DNA from: DT-111 sp965263225
Lineage (GTDB): Bacteria > Bacteroidota > Bacteroidia > Chitinophagales > Saprospiraceae
Direction: 5' to 3'
NCBI GenBank assembly: GCA_965263225.1
Contig: CBDHHG010000043.1
Location: 186,001-250,000 of the forward strand
DNA: 64,000 nucleotides
Shown here: positions 33,376 through 43,849 of the stretch, in pieces
Layout: each line of letters begins with the position of its first letter
Numbering within the stretch: the first letter of the stretch is position 1
The notes under the pieces: model-generated
What the model was told of the DNA's origin: nothing
The model's input: the letters and a program-made list of their open reading frames with translations, nothing else
Database searches by the model: none
Program-made: the position numbers and the translations under genes

Positions 33376-36300
33376 TTACCACATAAGCACGACATCTCCC
33401 TTTTGCTGAATGCTATACGTTTGGCCACAGCGTTCATAGGAAGCTTCCAACCACCAGACAAATACAGCAGGATCTAGCATTGTCCCATTGATTCGACCAT
33501 CCCAACCTTGCTCAATCTGATCCGTGACAAATAGCTGATTCCCCCAACGATCAAAGACGTAAAGATCAAAGGATTGCAAAATTACATCCGGAGCCGTGAA
33601 CACTTTGAGCTCTTCGTTAAGGCCATCATTATTCGGGGAAAAAGCATTAGGAATGAAAAAGGCCTGATCCCTGCCGTCAAACTCTGGCTCGACGATCACC
33701 TGTTGCACCACAGATTCACAAGCATTACTGATCGTTACTTCATAGGTACCTGGACTATCGATCAGCAGTGTAGGGGCTGAACTCCCGTCTTCCCATTGAT
33801 ATTGTAAGTCGATCTGTTCTTCTAGCAACACTTGAGGGCTAATTTCCAGGCTGCTTAAGGCACAAGGGAATAGATTGCTAGCTTCACCCAATTCTATACT
33901 CGGGACAGTAGGAATCACAAAAGTTCGCTCGTAGGTACAAGTATTTTGATCTCGGATGGTATAGGTATATGTCCCAGCATTTTGAGCCGTCCAAAGTGGA
34001 TCCGAGCTGAAAGATTGGTCATCTACTCGATACTCAACAGCTTGGGCTGAGCCAGTAATATCAATGGCACGTACTGATCCTGTACTTTCGTCCGCACAAC
34101 TGGCTGTCGTTTCCAATTCAAAATCTAAAGCGGGAAAACTCGTAGCGGTCACAGTCACCATACTATCGCAGCCCGTAACACTTTGCAGGGTAAATTCACG
34201 CACTTCTCCGGGTGGAATCTCCACTCCGTTATACACTACATACTCTCCTGGACAGGCCGACAAAGTCAATTGTATCGATTCCGGAATCACCTCGGCTACG
34301 ATCACATTTACTAAAGAATCACAGCCAGCAGAAGAAGTGAAGACAAATTGTTCTCGATCCCCACCTTCTAAAGTCTGTCCATTGTAGACCACTGTACTAC
34401 CCGGACAAACAGAGAGGTTAAGATCAATAGTAGGAACGGAAATTTCACTTACACTGACTGTAACCACAGAATCACACCCTGCCTCTGATTGTAATGTAAA
34501 GGTCTGGCTTTGGCCAATCATAAGATCGACACCCTCGTAGCTCACGGATTCTCCTGGGCAAACAAACAAGCTTAAGTTCTCCGTGAACGTAGGTAAAGTC
34601 AATACCTCCACGTTGACCATAGAATCACAGGCAGCAGCGTTAGTTAGCGTGAATTCCCGCCTGTCACCAGCCGCCAAATCTACACCTTGGTAAGTAAAAG
34701 AGCCGCCTTCACACACACTTACCACTAAGTCCGACCGGAGCACTTCAGTAAATTGAATACGGACTGTTTCCAGGGAATCACAACCAAATACATCTTGGTA
34801 CGCCACCACAAAACTGGTATCGCTTCGAAACGTCATACCATTGTAGAAAACTTCATTCCCGGTACATTCCAACAAGTCCAGGTTAGCGGTTGAGGTAATA
34901 CATCGCCGACTAAGCAACCAATTCACATCAATCATCTCATCACAACCTACAATGCTAGTATCCTGCTGAACTATATTGGCCATCATGTTGGTTGGAATAG
35001 TACTGGTATCGATAACTAGCTCATAATCATTCCCAGGAATTCCCGAAAAGAGATAACCATCCGATTCAGCAGTAGGTAAGGCATCCTGTAAAATACCTTC
35101 CTGCAAAAGCTGGATTACTACTCCGCTCACCGTAGTATCGGCGGCATCTATTACACCATTACCATTTACATCATAAAAGACTTCACCTCCGATATCTCCA
35201 AAGCCATCGAAGAGTTCCAATGTTAAGGCCCCGGATTCCAGGGTACATCCATTGACATCCTCCATCACCAAAGTATAGCTACCGCTCTCCTCGATCGGTA
35301 AGTTCGGTTGTGTAGCCTCAGGTCCGGTTAAGGGAACGCCATCTAGTTGCCATTGAATACCGACAACATCTGGTAAGATGGGTAGGCAAATAGTATCCGG
35401 TCGACAACGAGAATGACAACCCGTTGGGAAAAGGTCTATTGCGGGGAAATCAATCACTTCGAGGACATTGCTCTTACGCTCACATCCAAATTCATTACTA
35501 GCGGTAGCCTGATAATTGCCGCCTACATTGGCAATGATGGTAGTACCTGATTCGCCCGTATTCCATTTATAGGTGAGTGAAGCACTAGGGTTATTGATAC
35601 TCAGATTTATACTTTCTCCAGGACAAAGCGGGGGTGTTTGGTCACTACTAATAGCAAATCCTGCTGGGTTTTGATGAATAGTTACCGTAAAAGGGCCGAT
35701 CTCTTGGCTGCAAGCAGTAACATTATCCGTAAGCTGTAGGCTAAAACTGTACGTTCCTGGCGATAGAACATTCCCACTTTCTTTAGTAAATGACAATCTA
35801 GGGCCGGTCATTCCATTTGACCAAAGTAAAGTATAGGGTAAATTCCCATCTGTTTCCAGCACAACATCTGTTCCGGCACAAGCTTCAAAATCATCATAGT
35901 GATAAGAAATTAGCTGGCCATTTTCATCAAATTCCAGGGCTCGAATAAAGGATTGAGGTGAAGGTTGGAATTCCACCAAAATGGGATCTGGTCTAAATTG
36001 ACAACCTTCATTTGTGGTGATATCTACATTTACGACCTGGCTTTCGTATATCCAAACCTGCTCCTCTTCGATTGGAGTAGTATTTTGTCCCAGCCACCAT
36101 GCCCAGCTATCTGCTCCTGGGGGAGGTGTCAGCAAAGTACTATCTCCCGCGCAAATGGGATTGGGAATACTGCTAGTAATTTGACCAGTCAAATTATTGG
36201 GTAGGGACGTATAAGTAGTGGACAGCTCTGCGCTGCATCCATAAATGTCAATGACGGTCAGGTCGATATTGTAGTTCCCCGGATCTCGATACACATAGGT

Positions 36301-39300
36301 AATGGATTCTCCCTCCAACTCTTCTCCGGTAAAGCTGGGATCACCCGCATCCCAGTAGGCGCGAATCAACTGCTCTGATGAATTGACGGTAAAAGATTTT
36401 GCCACATCCTCACAGCTAGCTGTCAAATCAAGGATATTGATATTGGGAGCAGATCGTACCTCGATATTTTTACTCATTATAGCTACACAACCATCACTAG
36501 CCGATATGCTGAGGGTAACCGTATATAATCCAGCCGTTTGATAAATATGCGATGGATTTTGATCTGTGGATACATTTGCTGCTCCGCTAGCGGGATCACC
36601 AAAATCCCAAGACCAGTCCTGTACGGTGTTTCCAGGAAGGAAAGTTGATAGATCGGTAAAATTCACTTCACTTCCACTACAAGCCAAGCTAGAGATGAAG
36701 TTTGCTGCAACAGGAATCGTATCTACCTTAAGCGCAAAACAGCCTCCCGTATCTCCTCCTGCCGCGAAATCCGCCAAAACAACTACTCGAAAGTAACCAG
36801 CGCGAGTATAGGTATGGGCAGGTTGATCCAAAGTAGAGGTATTTTCGGTGCCGCTATCAGGATCATCAAAGAACCAAGTTGCCGTACCTGGAACCATGCC
36901 ACTGCTAAGCGCTTCATAGAAACGTTCATTACAATTAGCGGTGGGTGAGATGGTGATGTCCGGGCTGGCACCCGCTGGGCAGTTGGGAAAGCTGCCTCCA
37001 CCGACACCTCCGCTGGCTCCACCAGAGCAATCTTCCAGCACCACTATTTCGTTGGATCGAGTCGTGCAGCCCAAGGCATTGCTAGCTTCTACCCAATACC
37101 TACCAAATTCGGTTGCGGTAAAAGTAGAACTATTCCCTCCCACTGGGTTTCCATCCAAAAACCATTGATATTGATAAGCCTGGCTCCCTTCTAAAGCAAA
37201 TAGCCTCGTTTGGGGAAGACTATTACAAAAGACATTGAAATCCGGTGTGGAAATACTGACAATCGGAGCCGCTAATTCGACCAGCGTAAAAGCGGTATCC
37301 TGGCTGCAACCTTGAGCATCTGTCACAGAAACCTGATAGGTTCCAGGAGCTAGATCGAGGTCAGGAGTAGTGCCCAGCGTATTATCATTCTCATCGAGCC
37401 ACAAATAAGCTGTATAGGTAGCTGACAGGTCAATGGTAGCCGTCTCATTGCTGCAAACACCACTTGGCAGTATAGGCGCAGGTTCTGGTAGCGGGTTTAT
37501 ATTCACCGCTTTGTTTAGTACCTGCCCGCAGGCATTTAAACTTACCACACCTCCCCCACTAGTACCCCAAATCACCTCTATTACAGAAGGGGCATCTGGA
37601 ACATAAAAACTACTGCTGGCCGAAGGGGCCACAGACCAATCTAAGGTATAGCGCGGCGGAAGATCAATGGAATAGCTTGGCACCTCACCTAAGCAGACGT
37701 CAGTAGGGCCATTGATTTCGGTTAAGGCTAAGGGACTGATGGAAAAAACGCTCGGAAGCGACCGGCAAGCCGCCTCACTTCTCGAAATTCGGGTAATTTG
37801 CAGGCTATAGGGTGGATTAGGTCCCCACTCTACATTGATGGAAGCACCCTGTTTGATTTCCGAAGTAGATCCATTCACCACTTCCCATTCATATTCGAAA
37901 GGCCCCACTGATTGCACTTGATAATTATGTACCTGCCCTAAGCAGAACATGGTATCTCCTTCTATTTCCTCTATTCTATCTGGTAGATCCAAAACCCGAA
38001 CTTGTCTTGTCACAATCCGAGAACAGCTTGCACTCGGATCATCAGGGCGCACCTCCAAAGTATAAGTCCCCGCCGTGTCAAAAGCAGCAAGGGTTGGGGA
38101 GGAAGTGGCCGCTGCCGATTGCCATAAGGTATCCCCCTGCGCATCAAAGACTAGCCAATTGGCCAGCAAAGCACCATCACTCTCATTATCTATAGATATA
38201 AAGGAAGAAGTACTCCCGACACAGATTTCAATTGGTCCTTCCACTCGAAAGGTAGACCTACGCTGTATTTCCAAGGTATCTCGTCCCCCACATCCTAAAA
38301 AGCAATTTTCATAGGTAACTATCACCTGTTCCACTCCTCCTGAGTTTGCTCCTTCCCAATCCACTACTATCTCATGGGTTCCCTGTCCCTCAGTTATGAT
38401 GCCACCTGCACTAGTTTGCCAGATAAAACTTGTCCCGGAGTACGGGGGCAAAGTATAGGTTTCAACGGCCTCCGTACAGATAAAGGCTGGTCCGTCAATT
38501 TCAGCATCGTCAGATAATATCGGGATATCAAAGGTAGTCGGACTAGAACAAGCCGAAAAGCCACTGCAATCCTCCACTAAGAGCTCTATCTCCCCTAAGC
38601 TGCCAGACAACCACTGAACCGTCACAAAATCATCAGTAAGACCTCCACCTTCTAGAATCGTACCATTGTCACTAATTCCCCATTGATATTGCCCGCAAGT
38701 TTGCTCGGCAGTATAAGTCACCGCTTCGTCCTCACAAACTGTACCCAAGCAACTCAAACTGGGTTGCTCTGATTCCAAGACTTTGACTAGAAATGAGGTA
38801 GAATCCAAGCAGTTACATTCGTTATAAGCCACTAAGCTTACCCGATGCGTACCTGATTCTTCAAATGTGAACATGGGAGCAGCTAAATTCGAAGCACCCA
38901 GGTTTCCGAACTGCCATTCAAAGCGATCCGCAAAGGTCGTTTGATTTTGGAATTGTACCTGTTCTCCACGACAGATGGTCAGTTCGTTGTTTTCTAGTGG
39001 AGGATCTGTTCTAAGCTCGATTTTGGGGCGATCAATCACTTGCACACAGGTAGAAGAAAAGGCTTCACAAGCTCCGTCAAAAATAAAGGCGGATACTTGT
39101 CCTATTCCACTATTTCCCCAATTCACGCGCACTGTATTCTGTTGAAAGTCTACTTCAAAGTTGTCAGCACCAGCAACATCCCATTGCACTTCACGGAATA
39201 CACCACCACCTCCGGCTAGGGAATCAAGGGCATAAGTAACGGTAGTATTGGTACAAACTTTTGAACAGAAAATGGAATCGACGGGGTTTTCCAGGGAAGA

Positions 39301-39729
39301 GGGACAAGAGGGAGCGTCAATCTGGATGATGGAAGTGGAAGTTGGATTTTGAATGCTTACTGCTGTTTCAAGAGCAAACGAATCATTCCCGCTAATTATG
39401 CTGACAATGATGCGAATTTCTTGAGGAGTTGAACCATTGCTAGTAAATTCGTCCCAGCAAATAATTACATCTTTAGTATTACCGACGTTCGTGACAAAGT
39501 CATCGCCGATGAGCACCACCCATTCATAACGCTCCTCCCCTGTTGCTTCAATTTCAAGGCTATATTCGTGGCATCCCCCACAGACGGTTCTAGGTCCGAC
39601 AATGAACCCTTGCTGACTGTAGAGCATGTTCAGGGATATCAAACTAAGGACACACGTGAGTGTTTGTGCAAGAATTTGTTGGGAAAACAATACCTTCTTT
39701 CGCTTAAACCAAGCTCTGGAAGCCATCAT
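33376..39729 (-). CDS. Giant PKD-rich secreted protein with T9SS type B sorting domain
   Basis: About 2,117 residues from the ATG at 39727-39729; an upstream ATG adds 16. The chosen start gives basic residues and a hydrophobic helix ending in LYSQQ, a signal peptide. The body is a chain of PKD-like Ig domains (WSWDFGDPASGAANVSTDQN, NPSHIYQTAGLYTVTLSI), an SdrB-like domain (DVNGNGVIDAADTTVSGVVI), then five repeats of about 48 residues with C-x-G...YNG...GCDS (about 34.1-34.9 kb). The last 94 residues (FIPNAFSPNNDGLNE ... VFDRWGNQLF) form the gliding-motility-associated type B sorting domain, so it is exported and surface-attached by T9SS. Probably an adhesin. Confidence 0.9.
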   Translation of the reverse strand: MMASRAWFKRKKVLFSQQILAQTLTCVLSLISLNMLYSQQGFIVGPRTVCGGCHEYSLEIEATGEERYEWVVLIGDDFVTNVGNTKDVIICWDEFTSNGSTPQEIRIIVSIISGNDSFALETAVSIQNPTSTSIIQIDAPSCPSSLENPVDSIFCSKVCTNTTVTYALDSLAGGGGVFREVQWDVAGADNFEVDFQQNTVRVNWGNSGIGQVSAFIFDGACEAFSSTCVQVIDRPKIELRTDPPLENNELTICRGEQVQFQNQTTFADRFEWQFGNLGASNLAAPMFTFEESGTHRVSLVAYNECNCLDSTSFLVKVLESEQPSLSCLGTVCEDEAVTYTAEQTCGQYQWGISDNGTILEGGGLTDDFVTVQWLSGSLGEIELLVEDCSGFSACSSPTTFDIPILSDDAEIDGPAFICTEAVETYTLPPYSGTSFIWQTSAGGIITEGQGTHEIVVDWEGANSGGVEQVIVTYENCFLGCGGRDTLEIQRRSTFRVEGPIEICVGSTSSFISIDNESDGALLANWLVFDAQGDTLWQSAAATSSPTLAAFDTAGTYTLEVRPDDPSASCSRIVTRQVRVLDLPDRIEEIEGDTMFCLGQVHNYQVQSVGPFEYEWEVVNGSTSEIKQGASINVEWGPNPPYSLQITRISRSEAACRSLPSVFSISPLALTEINGPTDVCLGEVPSYSIDLPPRYTLDWSVAPSASSSFYVPDAPSVIEVIWGTSGGGVVSLNACGQVLNKAVNINPLPEPAPILPSGVCSNETATIDLSATYTAYLWLDENDNTLGTTPDLDLAPGTYQVSVTDAQGCSQDTAFTLVELAAPIVSISTPDFNVFCNSLPQTRLFALEGSQAYQYQWFLDGNPVGGNSSTFTATEFGRYWVEASNALGCTTRSNEIVVLEDCSGGASGGVGGGSFPNCPAGASPDITISPTANCNERFYEALSSGMVPGTATWFFDDPDSGTENTSTLDQPAHTYTRAGYFRVVVLADFAAGGDTGGCFALKVDTIPVAANFISSLACSGSEVNFTDLSTFLPGNTVQDWSWDFGDPASGAANVSTDQNPSHIYQTAGLYTVTLSISASDGCVAIMSKNIEVRSAPNINILDLTASCEDVAKSFTVNSSEQLIRAYWDAGDPSFTGEELEGESITYVYRDPGNYNIDLTVIDIYGCSAELSTTYTSLPNNLTGQITSSIPNPICAGDSTLLTPPPGADSWAWWLGQNTTPIEEEQVWIYESQVVNVDITTNEGCQFRPDPILVEFQPSPQSFIRALEFDENGQLISYHYDDFEACAGTDVVLETDGNLPYTLLWSNGMTGPRLSFTKESGNVLSPGTYSFSLQLTDNVTACSQEIGPFTVTIHQNPAGFAISSDQTPPLCPGESINLSINNPSASLTYKWNTGESGTTIIANVGGNYQATASNEFGCERKSNVLEVIDFPAIDLFPTGCHSRCRPDTICLPILPDVVGIQWQLDGVPLTGPEATQPNLPIEESGSYTLVMEDVNGCTLESGALTLELFDGFGDIGGEVFYDVNGNGVIDAADTTVSGVVIQLLQEGILQDALPTAESDGYLFSGIPGNDYELVIDTSTIPTNMMANIVQQDTSIVGCDEMIDVNWLLSRRCITSTANLDLLECTGNEVFYNGMTFRSDTSFVVAYQDVFGCDSLETVRIQFTEVLRSDLVVSVCEGGSFTYQGVDLAAGDRREFTLTNAAACDSMVNVEVLTLPTFTENLSLFVCPGESVSYEGVDLMIGQSQTFTLQSEAGCDSVVTVSVSEISVPTIDLNLSVCPGSTVVYNGQTLEGGDREQFVFTSSAGCDSLVNVIVAEVIPESIQLTLSACPGEYVVYNGVEIPPGEVREFTLQSVTGCDSMVTVTATSFPALDFELETTASCADESTGSVRAIDITGSAQAVEYRVDDQSFSSDPLWTAQNAGTYTYTIRDQNTCTYERTFVIPTVPSIELGEASNLFPCALSSLEISPQVLLEEQIDLQYQWEDGSSAPTLLIDSPGTYEVTISNACESVVQQVIVEPEFDGRDQAFFIPNAFSPNNDGLNEELKVFTAPDVILQSFDLYVFDRWGNQLFVTDQIEQGWDGRINGTMLDPAVFVWWLEASYERCGQTYSIQQKGDVVLMW

Positions 39730-40134
39730 TTTCCCTGCGTTTCTTTCGCAAACGCAAAGTTTTTGGGCTGTGTTCATGGTATGCGTAGTTGAACCATCAG
39801 CGGGTGCTTAAAGGCAAACACAGCTACCTGTAGGTATCTATCTGGTTTTCTGTGCCAGTTTTAGGTCCTTAAAGGGCACGGACTTTAACTGACTTTTAGT
39901 TAAAAGAGTGTCAGAAGAGTAGAAGTCGGGAGCAGCTAGATGATATTCTATGAAGAATGGGCACTAATCTTAGCTTTGTATCCCTTTTGGTGCAGTGTAA
40001 AACACTCTTTTTTACTGTATTACCTCAATGCTCGCTTACGCTTTTATAATTTGTTGTAGTTGGTCGTTATAAAGAAGATGCTATGAGTTTAAGATGTGCT
40101 GCCTGGGTTTGAATATTTATTAAAATCAATATGT
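39730..40134. other. Intergenic region before the giant gene
   Basis: No gene is seen. Dyads include TTTAACT/AGTTAAA (39884-39904) and AGTGT/ACACT followed by a T run on the plus strand (39994-40012). One of these may form the 3' end of the sulfatase transcript that enters from 40135. No convincing TAnnTTTG promoter was found for the giant gene. Confidence 0.35.
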
Positions 40135-41574
40135 TTAATAATCCAGGCCGGCGTCGCTATCAGCACAACTTTCCATCCAGTGTAACAGCTCTTGTGCAAG
40201 CTTCTGCTTTAAGCTTGCTAAGGAATCAGAGAGGTTATTACCTTCCCCAGGATCATTCAATAAATCATAGATCTCATAATTCAAGCCTTCATCATTGCTA
40301 ATCAATTTATATTGATCCGTGACCCAAGAACGCTTTTTTCGAATTAGAAACCCCATTGCTGCCCCCCGCAAACTATCCCCTTCCTTCAATTGTCGACGGA
40401 CACTTATTCCATCCAATGGTCGCTGAGGCTCGGGATAAGGTAAGGCGAGAAAATCCAAAATTGTAGGTAAGTAATCCGAAGTACTGATGGCCAGGTCCGA
40501 GGGTGAGGAAGCAGCTATCTCTTCCGGCCAAATCACAAAAGCAGGCACCCTCACCCCTCCCTCATACAAACTTCGCTTTCGTTCACGAAAAGGACCTGCT
40601 GAACCTGGAGTTCTGTCTTCTGGTCCATTATCACTGCAAAACCATAGCATGGTGTTTTCTGCTATGCCCAATTCTTCTAGATGTTTCCAAAGTCGCCCCA
40701 CTTGTTCATCCATGGCGCTAATACTGCCGTACAATAGCTGTTCTTTATGTGTAAAACCTGTATATCTAGTTCTATATTCCTTTCCGGTGACTAAGGGCAG
40801 GTGAGGGGTATGAAACCATACAGTACTAAAGAAAGACTGTCCTGCCGCCACAGCCTGGTCTACAAATGGCAAAACTCGATCCATAATCACGCGAGAATCA
40901 TCGCCATCTAGGTTTTGTAAATCGATCTCCTCCGTTCCTTTCCAATAAAAGGTACCGTAGCTTTCCACCTTTTGGGTATCGGAGGATACTGCTGCCCAGC
41001 CATAACGGAGGGATTCCCCCTTATCTCGATCAAAAAAGCGGGGTTTGATCATGGGATCCCAGGTGGGGGTTTTGGATTCGGAGCAAAAGTAGGTGTCATA
41101 GCCGTTGGTAGTTGGAATAGCGTAATGCGAGCTATCTCTGGGACGACCTCGATTGGCATCTTTGATCATCCGTGTTAGTGTCCCTAAATGCCACTTGCCA
41201 AAGTGCCCCGTGGCGTATCCAGTAGTTTTTAAGATCTCAGGAAGCGTAATCTCCTCTGGGGGAAGATGCCCTGTATTGGCATGATAAATACCCATTCGGT
41301 AGGGGTTGCGGCCAGTAAGGACACTGGCGCGGGTCGGCGAACAAACTGGCGAGGCGGAATAAAATCGATTTAAGACAATCCCTTGTTTGGCGAGTTGATC
41401 TAGATGCGGGGTTTTGATCTTCGAGTTACCGTTAAACCCTACATCTCCCCAGCCCAGGTCGTCGCACATGATCAAGAGGATGTTCGGGCGGGGCGGGCTC
41501 TCCGATGAGGTTGGCCCGGAACAGGAGATGAGTATTAGACTTAGCAAACTGGATGAGACATAGATTCGGAACAT
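40135..41574 (-). CDS. Lipoprotein type I sulfatase of the SusCD locus
   Basis: Using the ATG at 41572-41574 gives 479 residues with a lipoprotein signal (LILISC, lipid Cys18); the frame is open 13 codons further upstream. The sulfatase signature CSPTR contains Cys78, the formylglycine precursor, after the metal ligands MCDDLGWGD. GHFGKWHLG and FCSDNGPED follow. It is probably held on a membrane by its lipid. It lies downstream of a second sulfatase on the same strand in a SusCD/HTCS locus, so it likely removes sulfate from the glycan imported there. Confidence 0.92.
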   Translation of the reverse strand: MFRIYVSSSLLSLILISCSGPTSSESPPRPNILLIMCDDLGWGDVGFNGNSKIKTPHLDQLAKQGIVLNRFYSASPVCSPTRASVLTGRNPYRMGIYHANTGHLPPEEITLPEILKTTGYATGHFGKWHLGTLTRMIKDANRGRPRDSSHYAIPTTNGYDTYFCSESKTPTWDPMIKPRFFDRDKGESLRYGWAAVSSDTQKVESYGTFYWKGTEEIDLQNLDGDDSRVIMDRVLPFVDQAVAAGQSFFSTVWFHTPHLPLVTGKEYRTRYTGFTHKEQLLYGSISAMDEQVGRLWKHLEELGIAENTMLWFCSDNGPEDRTPGSAGPFRERKRSLYEGGVRVPAFVIWPEEIAASSPSDLAISTSDYLPTILDFLALPYPEPQRPLDGISVRRQLKEGDSLRGAAMGFLIRKKRSWVTDQYKLISNDEGLNYEIYDLLNDPGEGNNLSDSLASLKQKLAQELLHWMESCADSDAGLDY

Positions 41575-41668
41575 GGTGCAAAATCTGTATGGTTCACAAG
41601 GGAGGCAAGGCATCCGAAGTTTATCCTAGTAATGATGAGAGCAAATGTCGGATGTCTGTGCGCAGGGA

Positions 41669-43552
41669 TTAGAATTTCTCGATGTATTCTAAGCGGCGAT
41701 TCACCAAATCATTTGGCTTATCAATCCATTCAGGATTCACCTCATCCCTTCGGACTTCAAACTCAAGTTCTTTCCGTTGTTCCAGTAAGAGTGTTACTGT
41801 ATTCAAAATGAGATTAGCGGTTGTTTCGTCCTTCGCACTGTAGAAGACCTGAGAAAGGATCGGCATGGGATCTATTTGTCCAGCGAGTCCCAAGAATTCA
41901 GCAGCGCGCATCCGTACCAAAGGCTCAGGATCTCCCGCTGCTAAGACTTCGGCTTGACCATATAAGGAGGCTGCCTCAGTACCAAAGGAGGAACAGACGA
42001 TGAGTGCCCAATAACGTTGCCAAGTCTCTGGACTAACCAGTGCTTTATCGAGCGCTCTTTGGGCTTGTGCAAAGGATTTGAATTGAAGATTTGCTATTTT
42101 AATGAGTTGTTTGATTTGCCCTTTGTGTGCTTGGCCAAATTCTACTGGATTCTCCAAGCCTTTTTGCACCAAATAAGGTTCTGGCAAAAAGCTAAGATCT
42201 GGCATAGCTCGCAGCTGCTTATTGAGTTGTTGGCGCAAAGATTTGAGGGTACTTGCGTAGGCAGGATCAGCGGCGAGATTATTGGTTTCGTGTGGATCCT
42301 TGCCAAGGTCGTAGAGGGCTTCTGGAGTCCGGAATTCAAAGAATTGCTGTTGCGCTGCGTTGAGCTTGCCTTCATCAAATAAGGCTCGCCATTCTTTGTA
42401 TGCTAACATCTTGTAGCGGTAAAAATTGAAGAGTCCATCAAAGTTGAAAGGCTGGAAATTACGCATGTACTTATACTTCCCTTTCCTAATGGCCCTTACC
42501 AAATCATACTTTTCATCAAATCGATCGGCATAACTAAAGGTTTGATCTCTGCGATCCAACTTCGCCTTCGTCATCCCCTTGCCTAAAAATGGGCGACCAT
42601 CCATTCCTTTTGGCACCTTCACACCCGCCAAATGGAGCACGGTAGGTCCGAGGTCAATAAATTGCACAAATCCATCCAAACGACTCCCTGCCTCGGCCGG
42701 TGCCAAGTGGCGCCATTTCGGCGGAAAGTAGACAACTAAAGGGACGTGTACCCCACTTTCATAGATGTATCCTTTGCCGCGTGGCAATACCCCCCCATGA
42801 TCTCCGTAGTAAAAGATAATGGTATTGTCATACACTCCATCTTCCTTCAACTGATCAATAAACGCCCCAATCTGTTGATCAATCTCCATTTGCAGATCGC
42901 GATATTTGGCGTGCGTATAGCGAAAGGTTGGCGTGTTGGGGTGGTAGGGAAAGACCTCCACTGTATTGGCCGCCGTTTGAGTTGGCTTTTCCATATCAGC
43001 TTTAGAGAAATGCAGCTGACCTTCGTGGGATCGCCCAAAATTTTGTACGTGAAAAAAGGGCTGACCTTCTTTGCGATTTCGATAAGAGGCTTTTTTTGAG
43101 GATTCATCCCATACCCCCTCCGGCTTCTTGAAGTTGTAGTCTTCCTTGCTATTATTGGTTGTATAATAGCCTGACTGTTTCAGGTAGGAAGGAAACATTT
43201 GTACGCCTTCCGGTAGCGTAGCAAATTGCATTCGCCGATGATATTGCACACCAACTCTAGGTGCATAACAACCAGAAATGATAGTACTTCTGGCTACTGA
43301 ACAAACCGGCCCGTTGCTGAAGGCATGTTCAAAAACCAATCCTTCCTTAGCTAAAGCTTCAATATTGGGCATGGGAGCTCCACCCGCTTCGTACAATTGG
43401 AGATAATGCTTCGAGTTATCCTCCGACACCACCCAGACGATATTCGGGCGATCGGCATTTGCCGCTTGTGCGGATAAGGGAGCCTGACTAGCCATATATA
43501 ACAAAAGGAAAAGGATAGACCTCCTTTGGTAAGCCATAAGTTGGAAATTCAT
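41669..43552 (-). CDS. Sulfatase with CSVAR signature and extra C-terminal helical domain
   Basis: A 627-residue exported sulfatase (signal about 9-29). Its signature is CSVAR (Cys84), not the common C-x-P/A-S/x-R, and the first metal motif reads SEDN. Other marks are normal (YYGDHGGVLPRGKG, RVGVQYH-like start). After the sulfatase domain (about 35-470) a helical HEAT-like part follows (about 490-600: RYWALIVCSSFGTE, PLVRMRAAEFLGLAG). This architecture resembles the heparan-type S1 sulfatases with repeats. It is upstream of the 40135 sulfatase by about 95 bp and probably in one transcript with it. Confidence 0.9.
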   Translation of the reverse strand: MNFQLMAYQRRSILFLLLYMASQAPLSAQAANADRPNIVWVVSEDNSKHYLQLYEAGGAPMPNIEALAKEGLVFEHAFSNGPVCSVARSTIISGCYAPRVGVQYHRRMQFATLPEGVQMFPSYLKQSGYYTTNNSKEDYNFKKPEGVWDESSKKASYRNRKEGQPFFHVQNFGRSHEGQLHFSKADMEKPTQTAANTVEVFPYHPNTPTFRYTHAKYRDLQMEIDQQIGAFIDQLKEDGVYDNTIIFYYGDHGGVLPRGKGYIYESGVHVPLVVYFPPKWRHLAPAEAGSRLDGFVQFIDLGPTVLHLAGVKVPKGMDGRPFLGKGMTKAKLDRRDQTFSYADRFDEKYDLVRAIRKGKYKYMRNFQPFNFDGLFNFYRYKMLAYKEWRALFDEGKLNAAQQQFFEFRTPEALYDLGKDPHETNNLAADPAYASTLKSLRQQLNKQLRAMPDLSFLPEPYLVQKGLENPVEFGQAHKGQIKQLIKIANLQFKSFAQAQRALDKALVSPETWQRYWALIVCSSFGTEAASLYGQAEVLAAGDPEPLVRMRAAEFLGLAGQIDPMPILSQVFYSAKDETTANLILNTVTLLLEQRKELEFEVRRDEVNPEWIDKPNDLVNRRLEYIEKF

Positions 43553-43663
43553 CTTGTTATTCGTTTTGGCTCTGATCTACCAGCTAGATGCAGAGAAAAA
43601 ATGTTTCCCTGGCAAGATACAATGGATCAATCATCCACCTACTTAATCTTACCAAGATCATAG

Positions 43664-43701
43664 AAAAAAATTGGCGATCTACGCTATGTGCATAGATCGC
43701 C
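43664..43701 (-). terminator. Intrinsic terminator after the SusCD-small protein operon
   Basis: GGCGATCTA (43673-43681) pairs perfectly with TAGATCGCC (43693-43701), and on the minus strand a run of seven T follows. It lies 31 bp past the stop of the 33-residue gene. It separates SusCD from the two sulfatases. Confidence 0.8.
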
Positions 43702-43732
43702 GTCGTTTCTCGTTTTGTTCTAGTACACGCGA

Positions 43733-43834
43733 TCAGATAATCAATAAGTAAATAACCCAAAGCAGCAATAAAATGATCACTGTTGCTAAGAGCCATTGCT
43801 GGCGCTCCAAATACTCTTTTCCAAATAATGACAT
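43733..43834 (-). CDS. Tiny (33-residue) single-pass membrane protein in the SusCD operon
   Basis: From ATG 43832-43834 to TGA 43733-43735 the frame encodes MSLFGKEYLERQQ followed by a nearly pure hydrophobic helix (WLLATVIILLLLWVIYLLII) to the end. An N-terminal soluble tip with one charged patch plus one transmembrane helix is typical of small regulatory or stabilising membrane proteins. It lies 99 bp after susD, before a strong terminator, so it is the last gene of the SusCD transcript. No known name. Confidence 0.6.
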   Translation of the reverse strand: MSLFGKEYLERQQWLLATVIILLLLWVIYLLII

Positions 43835-43849
43835 AGGCGGGCGTCAGGC

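Noticed and set aside
43584..43796. A 70-codon minus-strand frame overlapping the tiny membrane gene
   Set aside because: It runs through the terminator hairpin, and its reading is out of frame with the better 33-residue gene.
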